Shown: positions 1 through 9,770 of the stretch, piece after piece
Layout: each line of letters begins with the position of its first letter
Position numbering within the stretch: position 1 is the stretch's first letter
Source of the DNA: Mycobacterium lentiflavum
GTDB lineage: Bacteria; Actinomycetota; Actinomycetes; Mycobacteriales; Mycobacteriaceae
Direction of reading: 5' to 3'
DNA: 64,000 nt
Assembly: GCF_022374895.2 (NCBI RefSeq)
Contig: NZ_CP092423.2
Coordinates: 1,488,001-1,552,000, forward strand
Position numbers and translations under genes: made by a program
Notes under the pieces: model-generated
What the model saw: only the letters and a program-made list of their open reading frames with translations
Told to the model about the DNA's origin: nothing
Databases searched by the model: none

Positions 1-181
1 GACCATTGTCCCTGGTCGTGTGACGTGATCGATGCGCAAGGAGATCTGGTCGATGGCGCCGACGTCGAGGCACTGCCGCGCGGCTTTTACCGGCAAGGTT
101 TGAGCGTTTCTCGAACGACGAACTCCGTTGTCCGGCAACCATTTCGTGCGCTGGCCGACTATCCGGCGCGGGCTGACCGCG
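1..181. other. Window edge without a recognisable gene
   Basis: I see no reading frame here with a convincing start, ribosome site and familiar protein. The only open frame (25-225, forward) runs into the 3' end of the next, reverse-strand gene and resembles nothing I know. The stretch may hold the tail of a gene whose body lies left of the window. Confidence 0.4.
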
Positions 182-610
182 TCAGGCAAACGATGCGTGC
201 GGATCCGGTTCCGGTCCAAATGTGAAGTGGCGCCCCGTTATATCTGTCGGGGTCACCCGGACGTAATGCTTCTTGACGGTCGCCGTCCACGGCATCAGCT
301 GGGCGCGGTCGGCTTGCTCGATGTCCGCCGCGGTCTTCAGCACTCGCGCGCGGCCCCGGACGATCACGCTCCAGCCTTCGGCGACGTCGTGGTCGTCGGC
401 CTCGAACACCACCACGCTGTTCCCCACGGCGGAAAACAACTTGGTGCCCTCGGCGGTGCGGAACAGCACCGTTCGGTCTTGCACCGCGTAGTTCACCGGG
501 AAGATCTCGGGTTCACCGGCGAAGCTGGTCACTAGCCGGCCCAAGGCGACGCCGCCCAACCGGCGCCAACTCTCGTCTTCCGACAAAACGACCGCGGGCT
601 CATCAGTCAT
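182..610 (-). CDS. Pyridoxamine 5'-phosphate oxidase-family flavin/F420-binding protein
   Basis: This 142-residue protein has the split-barrel PPOX pattern: an N-terminal helix (LSEDESWRRL), a first barrel strand ending GRLVTSF, the stretch FPVNYAVQDRTVLFRT, and VVFEADDHDVAEGWSVIVRG in the middle, as in small mycobacterial PPOX proteins that bind FMN, F420 or heme. The substrate cannot be told from sequence. I chose ATG 610 because AGGTGAGG lies just upstream of it; GTG 619 would add three residues. It is transcribed away from the small membrane gene at 729. Confidence 0.8.
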   Translation of the reverse strand: MTDEPAVVLSEDESWRRLGGVALGRLVTSFAGEPEIFPVNYAVQDRTVLFRTAEGTKLFSAVGNSVVVFEADDHDVAEGWSVIVRGRARVLKTAADIEQADRAQLMPWTATVKKHYVRVTPTDITGRHFTFGPEPDPHASFA

Positions 611-728
611 CGACCTCACCTTTCCTTGGGCGCACCAGTACCCATGACGCTACGGCGAATCCGCGTGGGACAGTAGGGTCCTAGGTCAATTCGACCGTAC
701 ATCGCGTCGGCCGTCCTACCATGGCAAC

Positions 729-1064
729 GTGTGGGAATTCGCGCTGTTACTTCTGGTCGTCGCGGTACTGGGCGGATTTCTCGCTCAGCGGTTCATCCCA
801 CGCGGCCCGCGTGGTGAGCTGCTGCGCGGCACGTTGTTGGTGACCGGGGTGAGCCCGCGGCCCGACGTCACCGGCGAGCAGTACGTCACCATTGCCGGTG
901 TGATCAACGGACCCACCGTCAACGAGTACCCCGTCTACTGGCGGATGGCGGTCGACGTCGATCGATGGCCGAGCATGGGCGAACTGCACGAGGTGGTGTA
1001 TTCCTCGAAGAACCCGGACAACTGGAGGTTCGCTCCGCCCGAATCGCCTGCGGGCGCTGGCTAG
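729..1064 (+). CDS. Small membrane-anchored protein of unknown function
   Basis: The 111-residue product starts with one hydrophobic segment (FALLLLVVAVLGGFLA, residues 4-19), followed by a basic stretch and a soluble domain with a TLLVTGVSPRPD strand and the Tyr/Trp-rich sequence NEYPVYWRMAVD. This suggests a single-pass protein with its soluble part on one face of the membrane. The start is GTG 729. The gene diverges from the PPOX gene and precedes another small membrane protein. I do not recognise the family and assign no function. Confidence 0.65.
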   Translation: MWEFALLLLVVAVLGGFLAQRFIPRGPRGELLRGTLLVTGVSPRPDVTGEQYVTIAGVINGPTVNEYPVYWRMAVDVDRWPSMGELHEVVYSSKNPDNWRFAPPESPAGAG

Positions 1065-1146
1065 TTGGCGAAATCGCATGTGGTGTCCGAGTCGACGCCG
1101 CGTCCGTAGTACTTGCATTGTGGTTTGGGGATGGCATTCTTTAGCC

Positions 1147-1350
1147 ATGGCCGGCAAAGACATCGACCCGATCCGGGCGAAAAGTGCACTCGAGGTGATC
1201 CGGCAGCACCCGGTCTTGGTGCTCTTCGCGGTGTCGCCCGCGCTCGCGCTGTTGGGCGTCATCTGGTGGCTTGCCGGCGGTGGGTGGGCCATCGCCACTG
1301 CCGTCGTCCTGTTGCTCGTCGGCGCCGGCCTCGTCGTCCTCAGGCGCTGA
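1147..1350 (+). CDS. Small two-helix membrane protein
   Basis: This is a 67-residue protein with a charged N-terminus (MAGKDIDPIRAKSALEVIR) and two hydrophobic segments, VLVLFAVSPALALLGVIWWL and AIATAVVLLLVGAGLVVL, joined by a short Gly-rich turn. I chose ATG 1147; the longer frame beginning at 1078 has an N-terminus of low-complexity Arg/Cys residues that looks untranslated. The function is unknown. It is convergent with fprA. Confidence 0.6.
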   Translation: MAGKDIDPIRAKSALEVIRQHPVLVLFAVSPALALLGVIWWLAGGGWAIATAVVLLLVGAGLVVLRR

Positions 1351-1388
1351 ATCGAGCCCAGCCCCAACGTGATTGCGTCAGTGCGCGA

Positions 1389-2750
1389 TCAGCCGTGGCC
1401 GATGCGCAGCAGCTCGGTGAGGTTGGGCAGTTTGACGCGGGGACGCCCGTGCGGTTCGCCGGCCGCACGCTCGTGGGCATCGATCATGTCCCAGTGGGCC
1501 GAGGTGACCAGCTTCGGTTGGCGCGAGGCCAGCCAGTCGGCCAATTTGTCGGCATGGTCATCCGGGAATGCGGACAGTTCGTCGGCCCCGGTCAGATCCG
1601 TCATCAGGGTGTCGACGGTGTCCTGAGAGTCCTTCTTATTGGTGCCGATGACGCCGGTCGGCCCCCGCTTGATCCAGCCGACCACGTATTCGTTGCGGCT
1701 GCCCTCGACCCGGCCGTTGGTGTTGGGGATGGTCGCGGTCTTGTCGTCAAAGGGCAGCCCCGGGGTGGGCATGCCGCGATAACCGACCGATCGCACCACC
1801 AGCTGAGCCGGCAGCTCCTCGCGCTCCCCGGTGTCCTTGGCCGATACTCTCCCGCTCTGGTCCGCGACCAACTCGTTGCGGCCGAGGACGATTCCCTCCA
1901 CCTTGTCGTCACCCTTGATCTCGATCGGAGAGGTCAGGAACCGGAACACCATGCGCCGGTGTCCCGGGCGGGGTTCGCGGCTGGCGTAGTTGCGCAGCAC
2001 CTTGATGTTCTGTTTCGTGGTCTTGCCGGCGGCCTCCGCGTCCGCATCGCTGATGCCCTCCAGCTGCGCGGGATCGACGATGATGTCGACCCCTTCGAGG
2101 TCGGCCAGTTCGCGCAACTCCAGCGTGGTGAAGGCGGCCTCTAAGGGCCCGCGCCGGCCGACGATCACCACTTCCTCCACACCGCACGGGCGCAGGGATT
2201 CCAGCGCGTGATCAGCGATATCGGTCTCGGCCAGCGCGCGGGGATCGGTGACCAGGATCCGGGCGACGTCGAGGGCCACGTTGCCGTTGCCGATCACGAC
2301 GGCGCGGGCCCCGGACAGATCCGGGGTCGCACTCTCGAAGTGCGGATGGGCGTTGTACCAGCCCACGAATTCGACGGCGGCCATGCTGCCCGACAATTCT
2401 TCGCCGGGAATCTTCAACGAGCGATCCGATTGCGCGCCGATCGCATAAACCACGGCGTGGTAGCGCTCGCCGAGTTCGGCGGGAGCCACGTGCTCACCTA
2501 CCGCAACATTGCCGAAGAACCGGAAGCGGGGATCACCGGCGATCTTTTCGAACTGCTTGCTGATCGACTTGATCTTGGGATGGTCGGGTGCCACGCCGGA
2601 GCGCACCAGTCCCCACGGTGTCGGCAACATCTCGAGCATGTCGACGGCGACATCGATCTCACCGGAGGCATCGGCCGCCTTCAGCAAAGATGCTGCGGCG
2701 AAGAATCCCGATGGTCCGGAGCCGACGATGGCGACATGAAATCGACGCAT
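1389..2750 (-). CDS. fprA: NADPH:ferredoxin reductase FprA
   Basis: This adrenodoxin-reductase-type flavoprotein passes electrons from NADPH through FAD to ferredoxins, and so can serve cytochromes P450. The 453-residue length is that of mycobacterial FprA. Visible features are the N-terminal FAD site (VAIVGSGPSGFFAA), the stretch TPWGLVRSGVAPDHPKIKS, the NADP-binding motif (VVIGNGNVALDVARIL) and the family-typical FVGWYNAHPHF and RSVGYRG. The C-terminal GWIKRGPTGVIGTNKKD is also diagnostic. Start ATG 2750 matches the family N-terminus; TTG 2756 would add two residues. The gene diverges from prfB, as in M. tuberculosis Rv3106/Rv3105c. Confidence 0.95.
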   Translation of the reverse strand: MRRFHVAIVGSGPSGFFAAASLLKAADASGEIDVAVDMLEMLPTPWGLVRSGVAPDHPKIKSISKQFEKIAGDPRFRFFGNVAVGEHVAPAELGERYHAVVYAIGAQSDRSLKIPGEELSGSMAAVEFVGWYNAHPHFESATPDLSGARAVVIGNGNVALDVARILVTDPRALAETDIADHALESLRPCGVEEVVIVGRRGPLEAAFTTLELRELADLEGVDIIVDPAQLEGISDADAEAAGKTTKQNIKVLRNYASREPRPGHRRMVFRFLTSPIEIKGDDKVEGIVLGRNELVADQSGRVSAKDTGEREELPAQLVVRSVGYRGMPTPGLPFDDKTATIPNTNGRVEGSRNEYVVGWIKRGPTGVIGTNKKDSQDTVDTLMTDLTGADELSAFPDDHADKLADWLASRQPKLVTSAHWDMIDAHERAAGEPHGRPRVKLPNLTELLRIGHG

Positions 2751-2934
2751 ACCCAAGCCTTCTGTTCAGGCCCGGCTGCGACGCAAGGGGCTGCGATTAG
2801 GCTGGGCGTCGCAGTCGCGGGCGCACACGATGGTGATTCGATGCTAGACGGTGAACCCCAGCCGGTGGTCAAAGTACTGCGCGTCGCCACCTGAGCATTC
2901 GCCGCCGACCAGCGCGCCGGTAACGTGGTCGGCT

Positions 2935-4053
2935 GTGGAACCCGACCGTCAAGCCGATATCGCCGCCCTCGACTCCGCCCTGACCACGGTGGAAAGGGTG
3001 CTCGATGTGGACGGTCTGCGCAGCCGCATCGAGAAGCTCGAGCAAGAGGCGTCCGATCCCAAACTGTGGGACGACCAGGCCAACGCGCAGCGGGTGACCA
3101 GCGAGTTATCGCACACCCAGGGCGAGTTGCGCCGCATCGAGCAGCTGCGTCAGCGGGTCGACGATCTGCCGGTGCTCTACGAGCTGGCCGCCGAGGAGGG
3201 CGCGGAAAAAGAGGGAGCCGACGCCCTCGCCGAGGCGGACGCCGAGCTGAAGGCCTTGCGCGCCGACATCGAAGCCGCCGAGGTGCGCACCCTGCTGTCG
3301 GGGGAGTACGACGAGCGCGAGGCGCTGGTGACCATCCGCTCCGGCGCGGGCGGGGTGGACGCCGCGGACTGGGCCGAGATGCTGATGCGGATGTATATCC
3401 GGTGGGCCGAGCAACACAAGTACGGCGTCGAGGTGTTCGACACGTCTTACGCCGAAGAAGCCGGAATCAAGAGCGCCACCTTCGCCGTGCACGCACCGTT
3501 TGCCTACGGCACGTTGTCGGTGGAACAAGGCACCCATCGGCTGGTGCGGATCAGCCCGTTCGACAACCAGAGCCGGCGTCAGACATCCTTCGCCGAAGTC
3601 GAGGTGCTGCCGGTGGTGGAGACCACCGATCACATCGAAATTCCGGAAGGCGATCTGCGTGTCGACGTGTACCGATCCAGCGGTCCCGGGGGGCAGTCGG
3701 TGAACACCACCGACTCGGCGGTTCGACTCACCCACATCCCGACCGGTATCGTCGTGACTTGCCAGAACGAAAAGTCGCAATTGCAGAACAAAGTTGCGGC
3801 GATGCGGGTTCTGCAAGCAAAGTTGTTGGAGCGCAAGCGTTTAGAAGAACGTGCTGAGCTGGACGCGCTCAAAGGTGACGGCGGCAGCTCCTGGGGTAAC
3901 CAGATGCGCTCCTATGTATTGCATCCGTATCAGATGGTCAAGGATCTGCGGACCGAGTACGAGGTCGGCAATCCGGCGGCCGTCTTGGACGGGGACATCG
4001 ACGGATTCCTGGAAGCTGGGATCCGGTGGCGCAACCGAAAAGATGACGACTAA
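2935..4053 (+). CDS. prfB: Peptide chain release factor 2
   Basis: RF2 recognises UGA and UAA stop codons and triggers hydrolysis of peptidyl-tRNA on the ribosome. The 372-residue protein has the class-2 anticodon-like SPF tripeptide in [13 protein letters not shown] and the universal catalytic GGQ in [18 protein letters not shown]. The start GTG 2935 gives [12 protein letters not shown], matching mycobacterial RF2. The frame is continuous, with no programmed +1 frameshift of the E. coli prfB kind. Its last codons overlap the start of the channel gene downstream, so the two are probably co-transcribed. Confidence 0.95.
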   Translation: MEPDRQADIAALDSALTTVERVLDVDGLRSRIEKLEQEASDPKLWDDQANAQRVTSELSHTQGELRRIEQLRQRVDDLPVLYELAAEEGAEKEGADALAEADAELKALRADIEAAEVRTLLSGEYDEREALVTIRSGAGGVDAADWAEMLMRMYIRWAEQHKYGVEVFDTSYAEEAGIKSATFAVHAPFAYGTLSVEQGTHRLVRISPFDNQSRRQTSFAEVEVLPVVETTDHIEIPEGDLRVDVYRSSGPGGQSVNTTDSAVRLTHIPTGIVVTCQNEKSQLQNKVAAMRVLQAKLLERKRLEERAELDALKGDGGSSWGNQMRSYVLHPYQMVKDLRTEYEVGNPAAVLDGDIDGFLEAGIRWRNRKDDD

Positions 4054-5023
4054 CACAACTCCTCTTGCTAGCGCGATGACGCAGCCGTGGCACAACTTTT
4101 GGCACGGCCACATCGGTGGTTGGATCCTCGACCAGGGCCTGCGCGTCGTGATGTTGCTGATCGCGTCGGTGCTCGCGGTCCGCTTCGTCACCTGGGTCGC
4201 CCAGCAGGTCACCCGGCAGCTCGACGTCGGCTTCACCGAGAGCGACGCCTTAGTGCGCTCCGAGGCGACCAAGCACCGCCAGGCCGTGGCGTCGGTGATC
4301 CAGTGGGTGTCGATCGTGCTTATCGCGATCTGGGCCGTTGTCCAGATCAGCGACGTGCTGAACTTTTCTGTCGGCGGCCTGGTCGCGCCCGCCACTGTCA
4401 TCGGTGCGGCGCTGGGTTTCGGTGCTCAGCAGCTGGTCAAGGATCTGCTCTCCGGTTTCTTCATCATCGTCGAGAAGCAGTACGGCTTTGGTGACCTGGT
4501 CTCGCTGACCGTCGCCGGGATCAATGCCGAGGCGCGCGGCACGGTGGAGAACGTGACACTGCGGGTCACGCGGCTGCGTTCGTCGGACGGCGAGTTGTTC
4601 ACCATTCCCAATGGCCAGATCGTCAAGACCGTCAACCTGTCCAAGGACTGGGCACGCGCGGTGATCGACATCCCCGTCTCGACCAGCGCCGACCTCAACC
4701 GGGTCAACGAGGTCCTGCATGAGGTGTGCGACCACGCCATGGACAACTCGTTGCTGGGTGAGCTGCTGCTGGACGCACCCACCCTGATGGGCCTGGAAAG
4801 TATCGAAGTCGACACCGTCACGCTGCGCATGGTGGCGCGCACATTGCCGGGCAAACAGTTCGAGGCCGGCCGGCAGCTGCGGGTGCTGGTCATGCGGGCA
4901 CTCGCCGGCGCCGGCATTGTCACCACGGCCGACGCAACGGTGAGCGTGGTCGAGGACGACGCCGGCGTCGCAAAGTCCGTCGAAGCAGCGGCTGAGGTCG
5001 CGCACGAGTCGGTGAAACAGTGA
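4043..5023 (+). CDS. Mechanosensitive ion channel, MscS family
   Basis: The 326-residue membrane protein corresponds to M. tuberculosis Rv3104c in both position and sequence type. It has three hydrophobic segments near the N-terminus: around [29 protein letters not shown], and the pore-lining helix with small-residue packing ([20 protein letters not shown]). The MscS beta domain follows ([20 protein letters not shown], then [16 protein letters not shown]). Such channels release solutes upon hypo-osmotic shock. Start ATG 4043 overlaps prfB by 11 bases; ATG 4076 is the alternative. The stop overlaps the next gene by four bases (GTGA). Confidence 0.88.
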   Translation: MTTNTTPLASAMTQPWHNFWHGHIGGWILDQGLRVVMLLIASVLAVRFVTWVAQQVTRQLDVGFTESDALVRSEATKHRQAVASVIQWVSIVLIAIWAVVQISDVLNFSVGGLVAPATVIGAALGFGAQQLVKDLLSGFFIIVEKQYGFGDLVSLTVAGINAEARGTVENVTLRVTRLRSSDGELFTIPNGQIVKTVNLSKDWARAVIDIPVSTSADLNRVNEVLHEVCDHAMDNSLLGELLLDAPTLMGLESIEVDTVTLRMVARTLPGKQFEAGRQLRVLVMRALAGAGIVTTADATVSVVEDDAGVAKSVEAAAEVAHESVKQ

Positions 5024-5490
5024 AGCTGACCCTCAATGTCCTCGAAAAGCACCGTGACGAGGAACACCGATGGCCCCGCTATATGTTCGGCGGCCGGATG
5101 CGCACCTCGACGGTGGCGCTGGTCATCGCCTTCCTCGCCATCTGGTGGGTGTATGACATCAACCACGCGGAGCCGGCTCCCAAGGCGCCCGCTCCGCAGG
5201 TAGTGCCGCCGGGTTTCGTACCCGACCCGAACTACACCTGGGTGCCGCGCACCAGGGTGCAGCCACCGGCCACCACCTACGTCCCGACGCCGACCAGCAC
5301 GGTGCCGCCAAGCTCGACCACCACGCCGCCGCCCCCGCCAACGACGACGACGTCGCCGCCGCCTTTCCAGCTGCCCTGCCTGCTGCCGCCGCCGTTCTGT
5401 CCGCCCAGTCCAAGCCCCAGTTCACCGCCCCCGCAGCAACCGCCGCCGGGACCGGGGCCGTCGCCCACCTCGGCGCCACCGGCGCGCTGA
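5020..5490 (+). CDS. Proline-rich single-pass membrane protein (Rv3103c-like)
   Basis: This 156-residue protein has a charged cytoplasmic N-terminus ([14 protein letters not shown]), one transmembrane helix ([18 protein letters not shown], about residues 31-48) and then an extracytoplasmic tail that is almost wholly Pro/Thr/Ser, including runs such as [16 protein letters not shown] and a central Cys pair. Tails of this kind probably extend through the cell wall. It is translationally coupled to the MscS gene (GTGA overlap) and precedes ftsE, the same order as Rv3104c-Rv3103c-ftsE. Molecular function is unknown. Confidence 0.8.
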   Translation: MKLTLNVLEKHRDEEHRWPRYMFGGRMRTSTVALVIAFLAIWWVYDINHAEPAPKAPAPQVVPPGFVPDPNYTWVPRTRVQPPATTYVPTPTSTVPPSSTTTPPPPPTTTTSPPPFQLPCLLPPPFCPPSPSPSSPPPQQPPPGPGPSPTSAPPAR

Positions 5491-5534
5491 TCTTCGCGGT
5501 CCAGCGAAATTCACCGCTACACTGGCGTGCCGTG

Positions 5535-6224
5535 ATGATCACCCTTGACCATGTCAGCAAGAAGTACAAAGCGTCGGCGCGTCCGGCGTTAGACGACGTC
5601 AACGTCAAAATCGACAAGGGTGAATTCGTCTTCCTGATCGGGCCGTCGGGTTCGGGCAAATCGACGTTCATGCGGTTGCTGCTGGCCGCGGAGACGCCGA
5701 CCACCGGGGATGTTCGGGTCTCGAAGTTCCACGTCAACAAGCTGCCCGGCCGGCATGTACCCAAGCTGCGCCAGGTGATCGGCTGCGTTTTCCAGGACTT
5801 TCGACTGCTACAACAAAAGACGGTGTACGAAAACGTCGCCTTCGCGCTGGAAGTCATCGGCAAGCGCGCCGATCAGATCAACCGGGTCGTGCCCGACGTG
5901 CTCGAGACGGTCGGTCTGTCCGGCAAGGCCAACCGGCTGCCGAACGAGCTGTCGGGTGGTGAGCAGCAGCGGGTGGCGATCGCCCGCGCGTTCGTCAACC
6001 GGCCGCTGGTCCTGCTGGCCGACGAGCCGACCGGCAACCTCGACCCCGACACCAGCAACGACATCATGGACCTGTTGGAGCGAATCAACCGCACCGGGAC
6101 GACGGTCCTGATGGCGACGCACGACCACCACATCGTCGACTCGATGCGCCAGCGCGTCGTGGAGTTGTCGCTGGGCCGACTGGTTCGCGACGAGCAGCGC
6201 GGCGTCTACGGGATGGATCGCTAG
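5535..6224 (+). CDS. ftsE: Cell division ATP-binding protein FtsE
   Basis: FtsE is the ATPase of the FtsEX complex, which in mycobacteria activates peptidoglycan hydrolases such as RipC at division. The 229-residue protein contains Walker A (GPSGSGKST), a Q-loop (FQDFRLLQQ), the ABC signature LSGGEQQR, Walker B ([13 protein letters not shown]) and the switch histidine in ATHDHHI. I chose ATG 5535, which gives MITLDHV; GTG 5532 lies directly before it. The stop TAG overlaps the ftsX start GTG by one base, so the pair is coupled. Confidence 0.96.
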   Translation: MITLDHVSKKYKASARPALDDVNVKIDKGEFVFLIGPSGSGKSTFMRLLLAAETPTTGDVRVSKFHVNKLPGRHVPKLRQVIGCVFQDFRLLQQKTVYENVAFALEVIGKRADQINRVVPDVLETVGLSGKANRLPNELSGGEQQRVAIARAFVNRPLVLLADEPTGNLDPDTSNDIMDLLERINRTGTTVLMATHDHHIVDSMRQRVVELSLGRLVRDEQRGVYGMDR

Positions 6225-7117
6225 TGCGCTTCGGCTTCCTACTGAACGAGGTCCTCACCGGCCTTCGTCGCAATGTGACGATGACGGTCGCGATGATCCT
6301 GACGACCGCGATCTCCGTCGGCTTGTTCGGCGGCGGTCTGCTGGTGGTGCGGTTGGCCGAGCACTCCCGGGCTATCTACCTCGACCGCGTCGAGACGCAG
6401 GTCTTCCTCACCGACGACGTCTCCGCGAACGATCCGGCGTGCGGCACCAATCCATGCAAGGCGTTGCGGACGAAGATCGAAGGCCGCGATGACGTCAAAT
6501 CAGTTCGCTTTCTTAATCGTCAGGACGCATACGACGACGCCATCCGAAAGTTCCCCCAGTACAAGGACGTTGCGGGTAAGGATTCCTTCCCCGCGTCCTT
6601 CATCGTCAAGTTGAACAATCCCGAGCAGCACAAGGACTTTGACCTTGCGATGCAGGGCCAGCCCGGGGTGCTCTCGGTGCTCAATCAGAAAGACCTGATC
6701 GACCGGCTCTTCGCGGTCCTGGACGGCTTGAGTAATGTCGCGTTCGCTGTGGCATTGGTGCAGGCTGTCGGTGCGATTCTGTTGATTGCCAACATGGTTC
6801 AGGTTGCCGCATTTACGCGGCGCACCGAGATCGGAATCATGCGACTGGTGGGGGCAAGTCGCTGGTACACGCAGTTGCCGTTCCTGGTGGAGGCGATGGT
6901 TGCGGCGGCCCTCGGTGTGGCGATTGCGGTTGGCGGCTTGATCGTGGTGCGCGCGCTGTTCCTGGACAACGCGTTAAACCAGTTCTACCAAGCCAATTTG
7001 ATCGCACGCGTCGACTACGCCGACATCCTTTACATCTCGCCGATTCTGTTCCTGCTCGGCGTGTCGATGGCCGGGTTGACGGCTTACGCGACGCTGCGCC
7101 TCTACGTACGGCGTTAG
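6224..7117 (+). CDS. ftsX: Cell division permease-like protein FtsX
   Basis: FtsX is the membrane half of FtsEX. The 297-residue protein has an N-terminal helix ([20 protein letters not shown]), a large extracellular domain (about residues 45-165) containing the Cys pair of [12 protein letters not shown], and three C-terminal helices with the FtsX-typical [13 protein letters not shown] loop. ATP hydrolysis by FtsE is thought to move the external domain and so switch on cell-wall hydrolases. It starts at GTG 6224, overlapping ftsE, and is followed two bases later by smpB. Confidence 0.96.
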   Translation: MRFGFLLNEVLTGLRRNVTMTVAMILTTAISVGLFGGGLLVVRLAEHSRAIYLDRVETQVFLTDDVSANDPACGTNPCKALRTKIEGRDDVKSVRFLNRQDAYDDAIRKFPQYKDVAGKDSFPASFIVKLNNPEQHKDFDLAMQGQPGVLSVLNQKDLIDRLFAVLDGLSNVAFAVALVQAVGAILLIANMVQVAAFTRRTEIGIMRLVGASRWYTQLPFLVEAMVAAALGVAIAVGGLIVVRALFLDNALNQFYQANLIARVDYADILYISPILFLLGVSMAGLTAYATLRLYVRR

Positions 7118-7119
7118 CT

Positions 7120-7629
7120 GTGGCCGCAAAGTCCAGTGGGGGCAAGGCCAGTGGTGGCAAGCGAGACGGCAAGAAGATCGTCGCCACCAATCGCAAGGCC
7201 AGGCACAACTATGCGATCGAGGAATTGTTCGAGGCCGGAGTGGCTTTAGTCGGTACCGAGGTCAAAAGCCTACGGCTGGGCCAGGCTTCGCTCGCTGATG
7301 CGTTTGCAACCGTCGATGACGGCGAAGTGTGGTTGCGCAACTTGCACATTCCCGAGTACGAGCACGGTAGCTGGACAAACCATGATCCTCGTCGCACTCG
7401 GAAGTTGTTGTTACATAGGCGACAGATCGACACACTGATCGGGAAAATCCGCGATGGTAACCTCGCCTTGGTGCCGTTGTCGTTGTATTTTTCCGAGGGC
7501 AAGGTCAAAGTCGAGCTCGCACTGGCACGAGGTAAGCGAGCCTACGACAAACGTCAGGACCTCGCCCGCCGTGACGCCCAGCGTGAAGTTGTTCGCGAAC
7601 TGGGGCGACGAGCAAAGGGTATGACCTGA
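7120..7629 (+). CDS. smpB: SsrA-binding protein SmpB
   Basis: SmpB delivers tmRNA to stalled ribosomes for trans-translation. The 169-residue protein has a mycobacterial Lys/Gly-rich N-terminal extension (about residues 1-20) and then the core motifs [22 protein letters not shown], and [21 protein letters not shown], ending with the basic tail [17 protein letters not shown] that folds in the mRNA channel. It starts at GTG 7120. Its partner RNA, ssrA, lies about 4.2 kb downstream in the same orientation, with four protein genes between them. Confidence 0.96.
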   Translation: MAAKSSGGKASGGKRDGKKIVATNRKARHNYAIEELFEAGVALVGTEVKSLRLGQASLADAFATVDDGEVWLRNLHIPEYEHGSWTNHDPRRTRKLLLHRRQIDTLIGKIRDGNLALVPLSLYFSEGKVKVELALARGKRAYDKRQDLARRDAQREVVRELGRRAKGMT

Positions 7630-7658
7630 TCGGAGCCGCGTACGCCCAGCTGTCTGCC

Positions 7659-8471
7659 GTGTCCTACGGCGTCAGCGATTTTGTGGGCGGCGTGGCGGCG
7701 CGCCGGGTGGCTGCGCTGCGCGTGATGTTGGCGGCCTATCCGGTCGAGGCGGTGTTGCTGGGCCTGATCGCACTTTGCGTTGGTGGGCCGATTCATTCCG
7801 GCGCTATCTTCTGGGGCAGCCTGTACGGCATCGGTCAGGCGTTCGGCATGTGGGCGTTCTACGCGGCGCTCGGGTCTGGGCCTATTTCGGTGGTGGCGCC
7901 ATTGGCGGGCGTGCTCAATGCGGCGGTGCCTGTGGCGGTCGGCATCGCGCTGGGGGAGAGACCCGGCCCGGCGGCGTCGGCCGGCGTGGTGCTAGCCATC
8001 GTCGCGGTGATGCTGGTCAGCCGCGAGGCCTCATTCGAGGGCAAGACGCAATTCCGCTTCACTCCAAAAGTGGCCTGGCTGACCATATTGGCCGGGTGTG
8101 CATTCGGGCTGGACTTGGTGTTCTTGCACCAGTCGCCGCACGAATCCAAGCTCTGGCCGCTGATGTTTGCCCGGCTGTCGGCCACGGTGGTGATCACCGC
8201 GCTGGCCGCGTCCCGACGCAGCTTGCAGCTGCCGCGGGGGGAGTCGATGAAGCTGGCGCTGGCCATTGCGCTGCTCGACATCTGCGCCCTGGTCACCCAG
8301 CTGATAGCGCTGCAGTCGTGGCTGCTCTCGTTGGCCAGCATCATGATTTCGCTGTATCCCGCCGCCACCGTCGTTCTGGCGATGATGGTCCTACGCGAGC
8401 GGGTGACTCGCTGGCAGGGGATTGGCATGGTGATGGCCATGGGATCGGTGGCCATGATCGCCGCCGCCTGA
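7659..8471 (+). CDS. EamA/DMT-superfamily transporter
   Basis: The protein has about ten hydrophobic segments in two EamA repeats, typical of drug/metabolite transporters. Repeat 1 ends with ISVVAPLAGVLNAAVPVAVG followed by LGERPGPAASAGVVLA, and repeat 2 ends with SIMISLYPAATVVLAMMVLR followed by ERVTRWQGIGMVMAMG. GTG 7659 is the only ATG/GTG/TTG available at the 5' end, but the frame is open further left and encodes [12 protein letters not shown], which looks like the missing front of helix 1. Translation may therefore begin at a non-standard codon near 7626, directly over the smpB stop. Substrate unknown. Confidence 0.8.
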   Translation: MSYGVSDFVGGVAARRVAALRVMLAAYPVEAVLLGLIALCVGGPIHSGAIFWGSLYGIGQAFGMWAFYAALGSGPISVVAPLAGVLNAAVPVAVGIALGERPGPAASAGVVLAIVAVMLVSREASFEGKTQFRFTPKVAWLTILAGCAFGLDLVFLHQSPHESKLWPLMFARLSATVVITALAASRRSLQLPRGESMKLALAIALLDICALVTQLIALQSWLLSLASIMISLYPAATVVLAMMVLRERVTRWQGIGMVMAMGSVAMIAAA

Positions 8472-8522
8472 CTCCTGCGTCCCGACCTACTATGGACCGC
8501 AGGCCTAGGTCGGGAGAAAACG

Positions 8523-9764
8523 TTGGGTGAAGACCCGGTTATTCGGGAGTTGTCTGCAGCCGTCGAACGCAGCCCCGACGTGGTCGAGTTGCGGTTGCAT
8601 CTGGCCGGCTTGCTGGCCGACCGAGGACGCCACGCGGAGGCGCTGGGTCACTGCAGCGCGGCGCTGCGCCAAGACGCCGGTAACGCCCACGCGCTGAGCC
8701 TGGTGCAGCGCTGCAGCGCCGCGCTTGCGTCGCCTGCGGCGGCTGCTGAGGAGGGGGCGCCAGTGAGCGGGCGGTCGGCCGGCGATGCCCAGTTCGATTG
8801 GTCCAGCGCCGAACGCCAAGTCGCTGACATCATCGAGCCGGCTTTCGTCGACGCGCCCGCCGAGGTCGTCAACGAGGGTGACTTCGACGTTCTAGAGCGC
8901 AGCGCCGTACGACTCGACGATGTCGCGGGCATGGCCGATGTCAAACGACAGATTGAACTTTCGCTGCTCGGCCCGATCCGAAATCCCGAGTTGATGAAGG
9001 CGTACAAGGTATCGGCGCGCGGTGGCTTGTTGCTCTACGGGCCGCCCGGCTGCGGCAAAACCTATATCGCCAAAGCTATTTCGGGTGAACTCGGGGCGAA
9101 CTTCTATCAGGTGGGGATCGCCGACGTTCTGCATCATTGGTTTGGGGAGAGCGAACGGAGCATCCGTTCGGTTTTCGATAGCGCGCGCCGCAACGCTCCG
9201 TGCGTGTTGTTCTTCGACGAGCTGGACGCATTGGGGCACCGGCGTTCGGCGCTGAGCGGAAGCTCCGGGATGCGTCCGGTCGTCAATACCTTGCTCGAGG
9301 AAATGGATTCGGCGACATCCACCAACGATGGGGTGTATGTGCTGGGCGCCACGAATGCACCGTGGGATGTCGACCCGGCGCTGCGGCGGCCCGGCCGGTT
9401 CGATCGGATGATCTTCGTGGGATTGCCCGACGCCGACGCCAGGACGGGGATTCTGCGCTCGCACCTGAAGGATCGGCCGGTCGCGGGCATAGATTTGAAA
9501 TCGATCGCGAAACGCACGGACGGGTTTTCGGGTGCCGACCTCGCGCATGTGTGCGACAGCGCAACGCAATTGGCGATGTCGGCATCGATGCGCAGCGGGC
9601 AGGTCCGCCCGGTGACGATGGCCGATGTGGACGAGGCGACGGCGCAGATCCGTCCCAGCACCGGGCCGTGGTTCGAGGTCGCACGCAACATCGTCGAATT
9701 CGCCAACAACGACGGCACCTACGACGATCTGGCAAAATACTTACGGCGCAGGAAAATTCGGTAA
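8523..9764 (+). CDS. AAA+ ATPase with N-terminal TPR-like region
   Basis: Residues 1-60 look like a TPR pair (VELRLHLAGLLADRGRHAEA); a linker follows, then one classical AAA module: DDVAGMADVKRQI, Walker A GPPGCGKT, Walker B VLFFDELDALGHRR, sensor 1 in VLGATNAP and the arginine-finger/sensor stretch RRPGRFDRMIF, then the small domain with TDGFSGADLAHVCDSA. This resembles Cdc48/FtsH-type modules but has no peptidase motif. The start is TTG 8523, with GGGAG about eight bases upstream. A TPR membrane gene begins six bases after the stop, and the two probably act together, perhaps as an unfoldase and its adaptor (inference). Confidence 0.85.
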   Translation: MGEDPVIRELSAAVERSPDVVELRLHLAGLLADRGRHAEALGHCSAALRQDAGNAHALSLVQRCSAALASPAAAAEEGAPVSGRSAGDAQFDWSSAERQVADIIEPAFVDAPAEVVNEGDFDVLERSAVRLDDVAGMADVKRQIELSLLGPIRNPELMKAYKVSARGGLLLYGPPGCGKTYIAKAISGELGANFYQVGIADVLHHWFGESERSIRSVFDSARRNAPCVLFFDELDALGHRRSALSGSSGMRPVVNTLLEEMDSATSTNDGVYVLGATNAPWDVDPALRRPGRFDRMIFVGLPDADARTGILRSHLKDRPVAGIDLKSIAKRTDGFSGADLAHVCDSATQLAMSASMRSGQVRPVTMADVDEATAQIRPSTGPWFEVARNIVEFANNDGTYDDLAKYLRRRKIR

Positions 9765-9770
9765 TCCTCG

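Noticed and set aside
2935..3020. Programmed frameshift in prfB
   Set aside because: The RF2 frame is uninterrupted from GTG 2935; no internal in-frame UGA is present.
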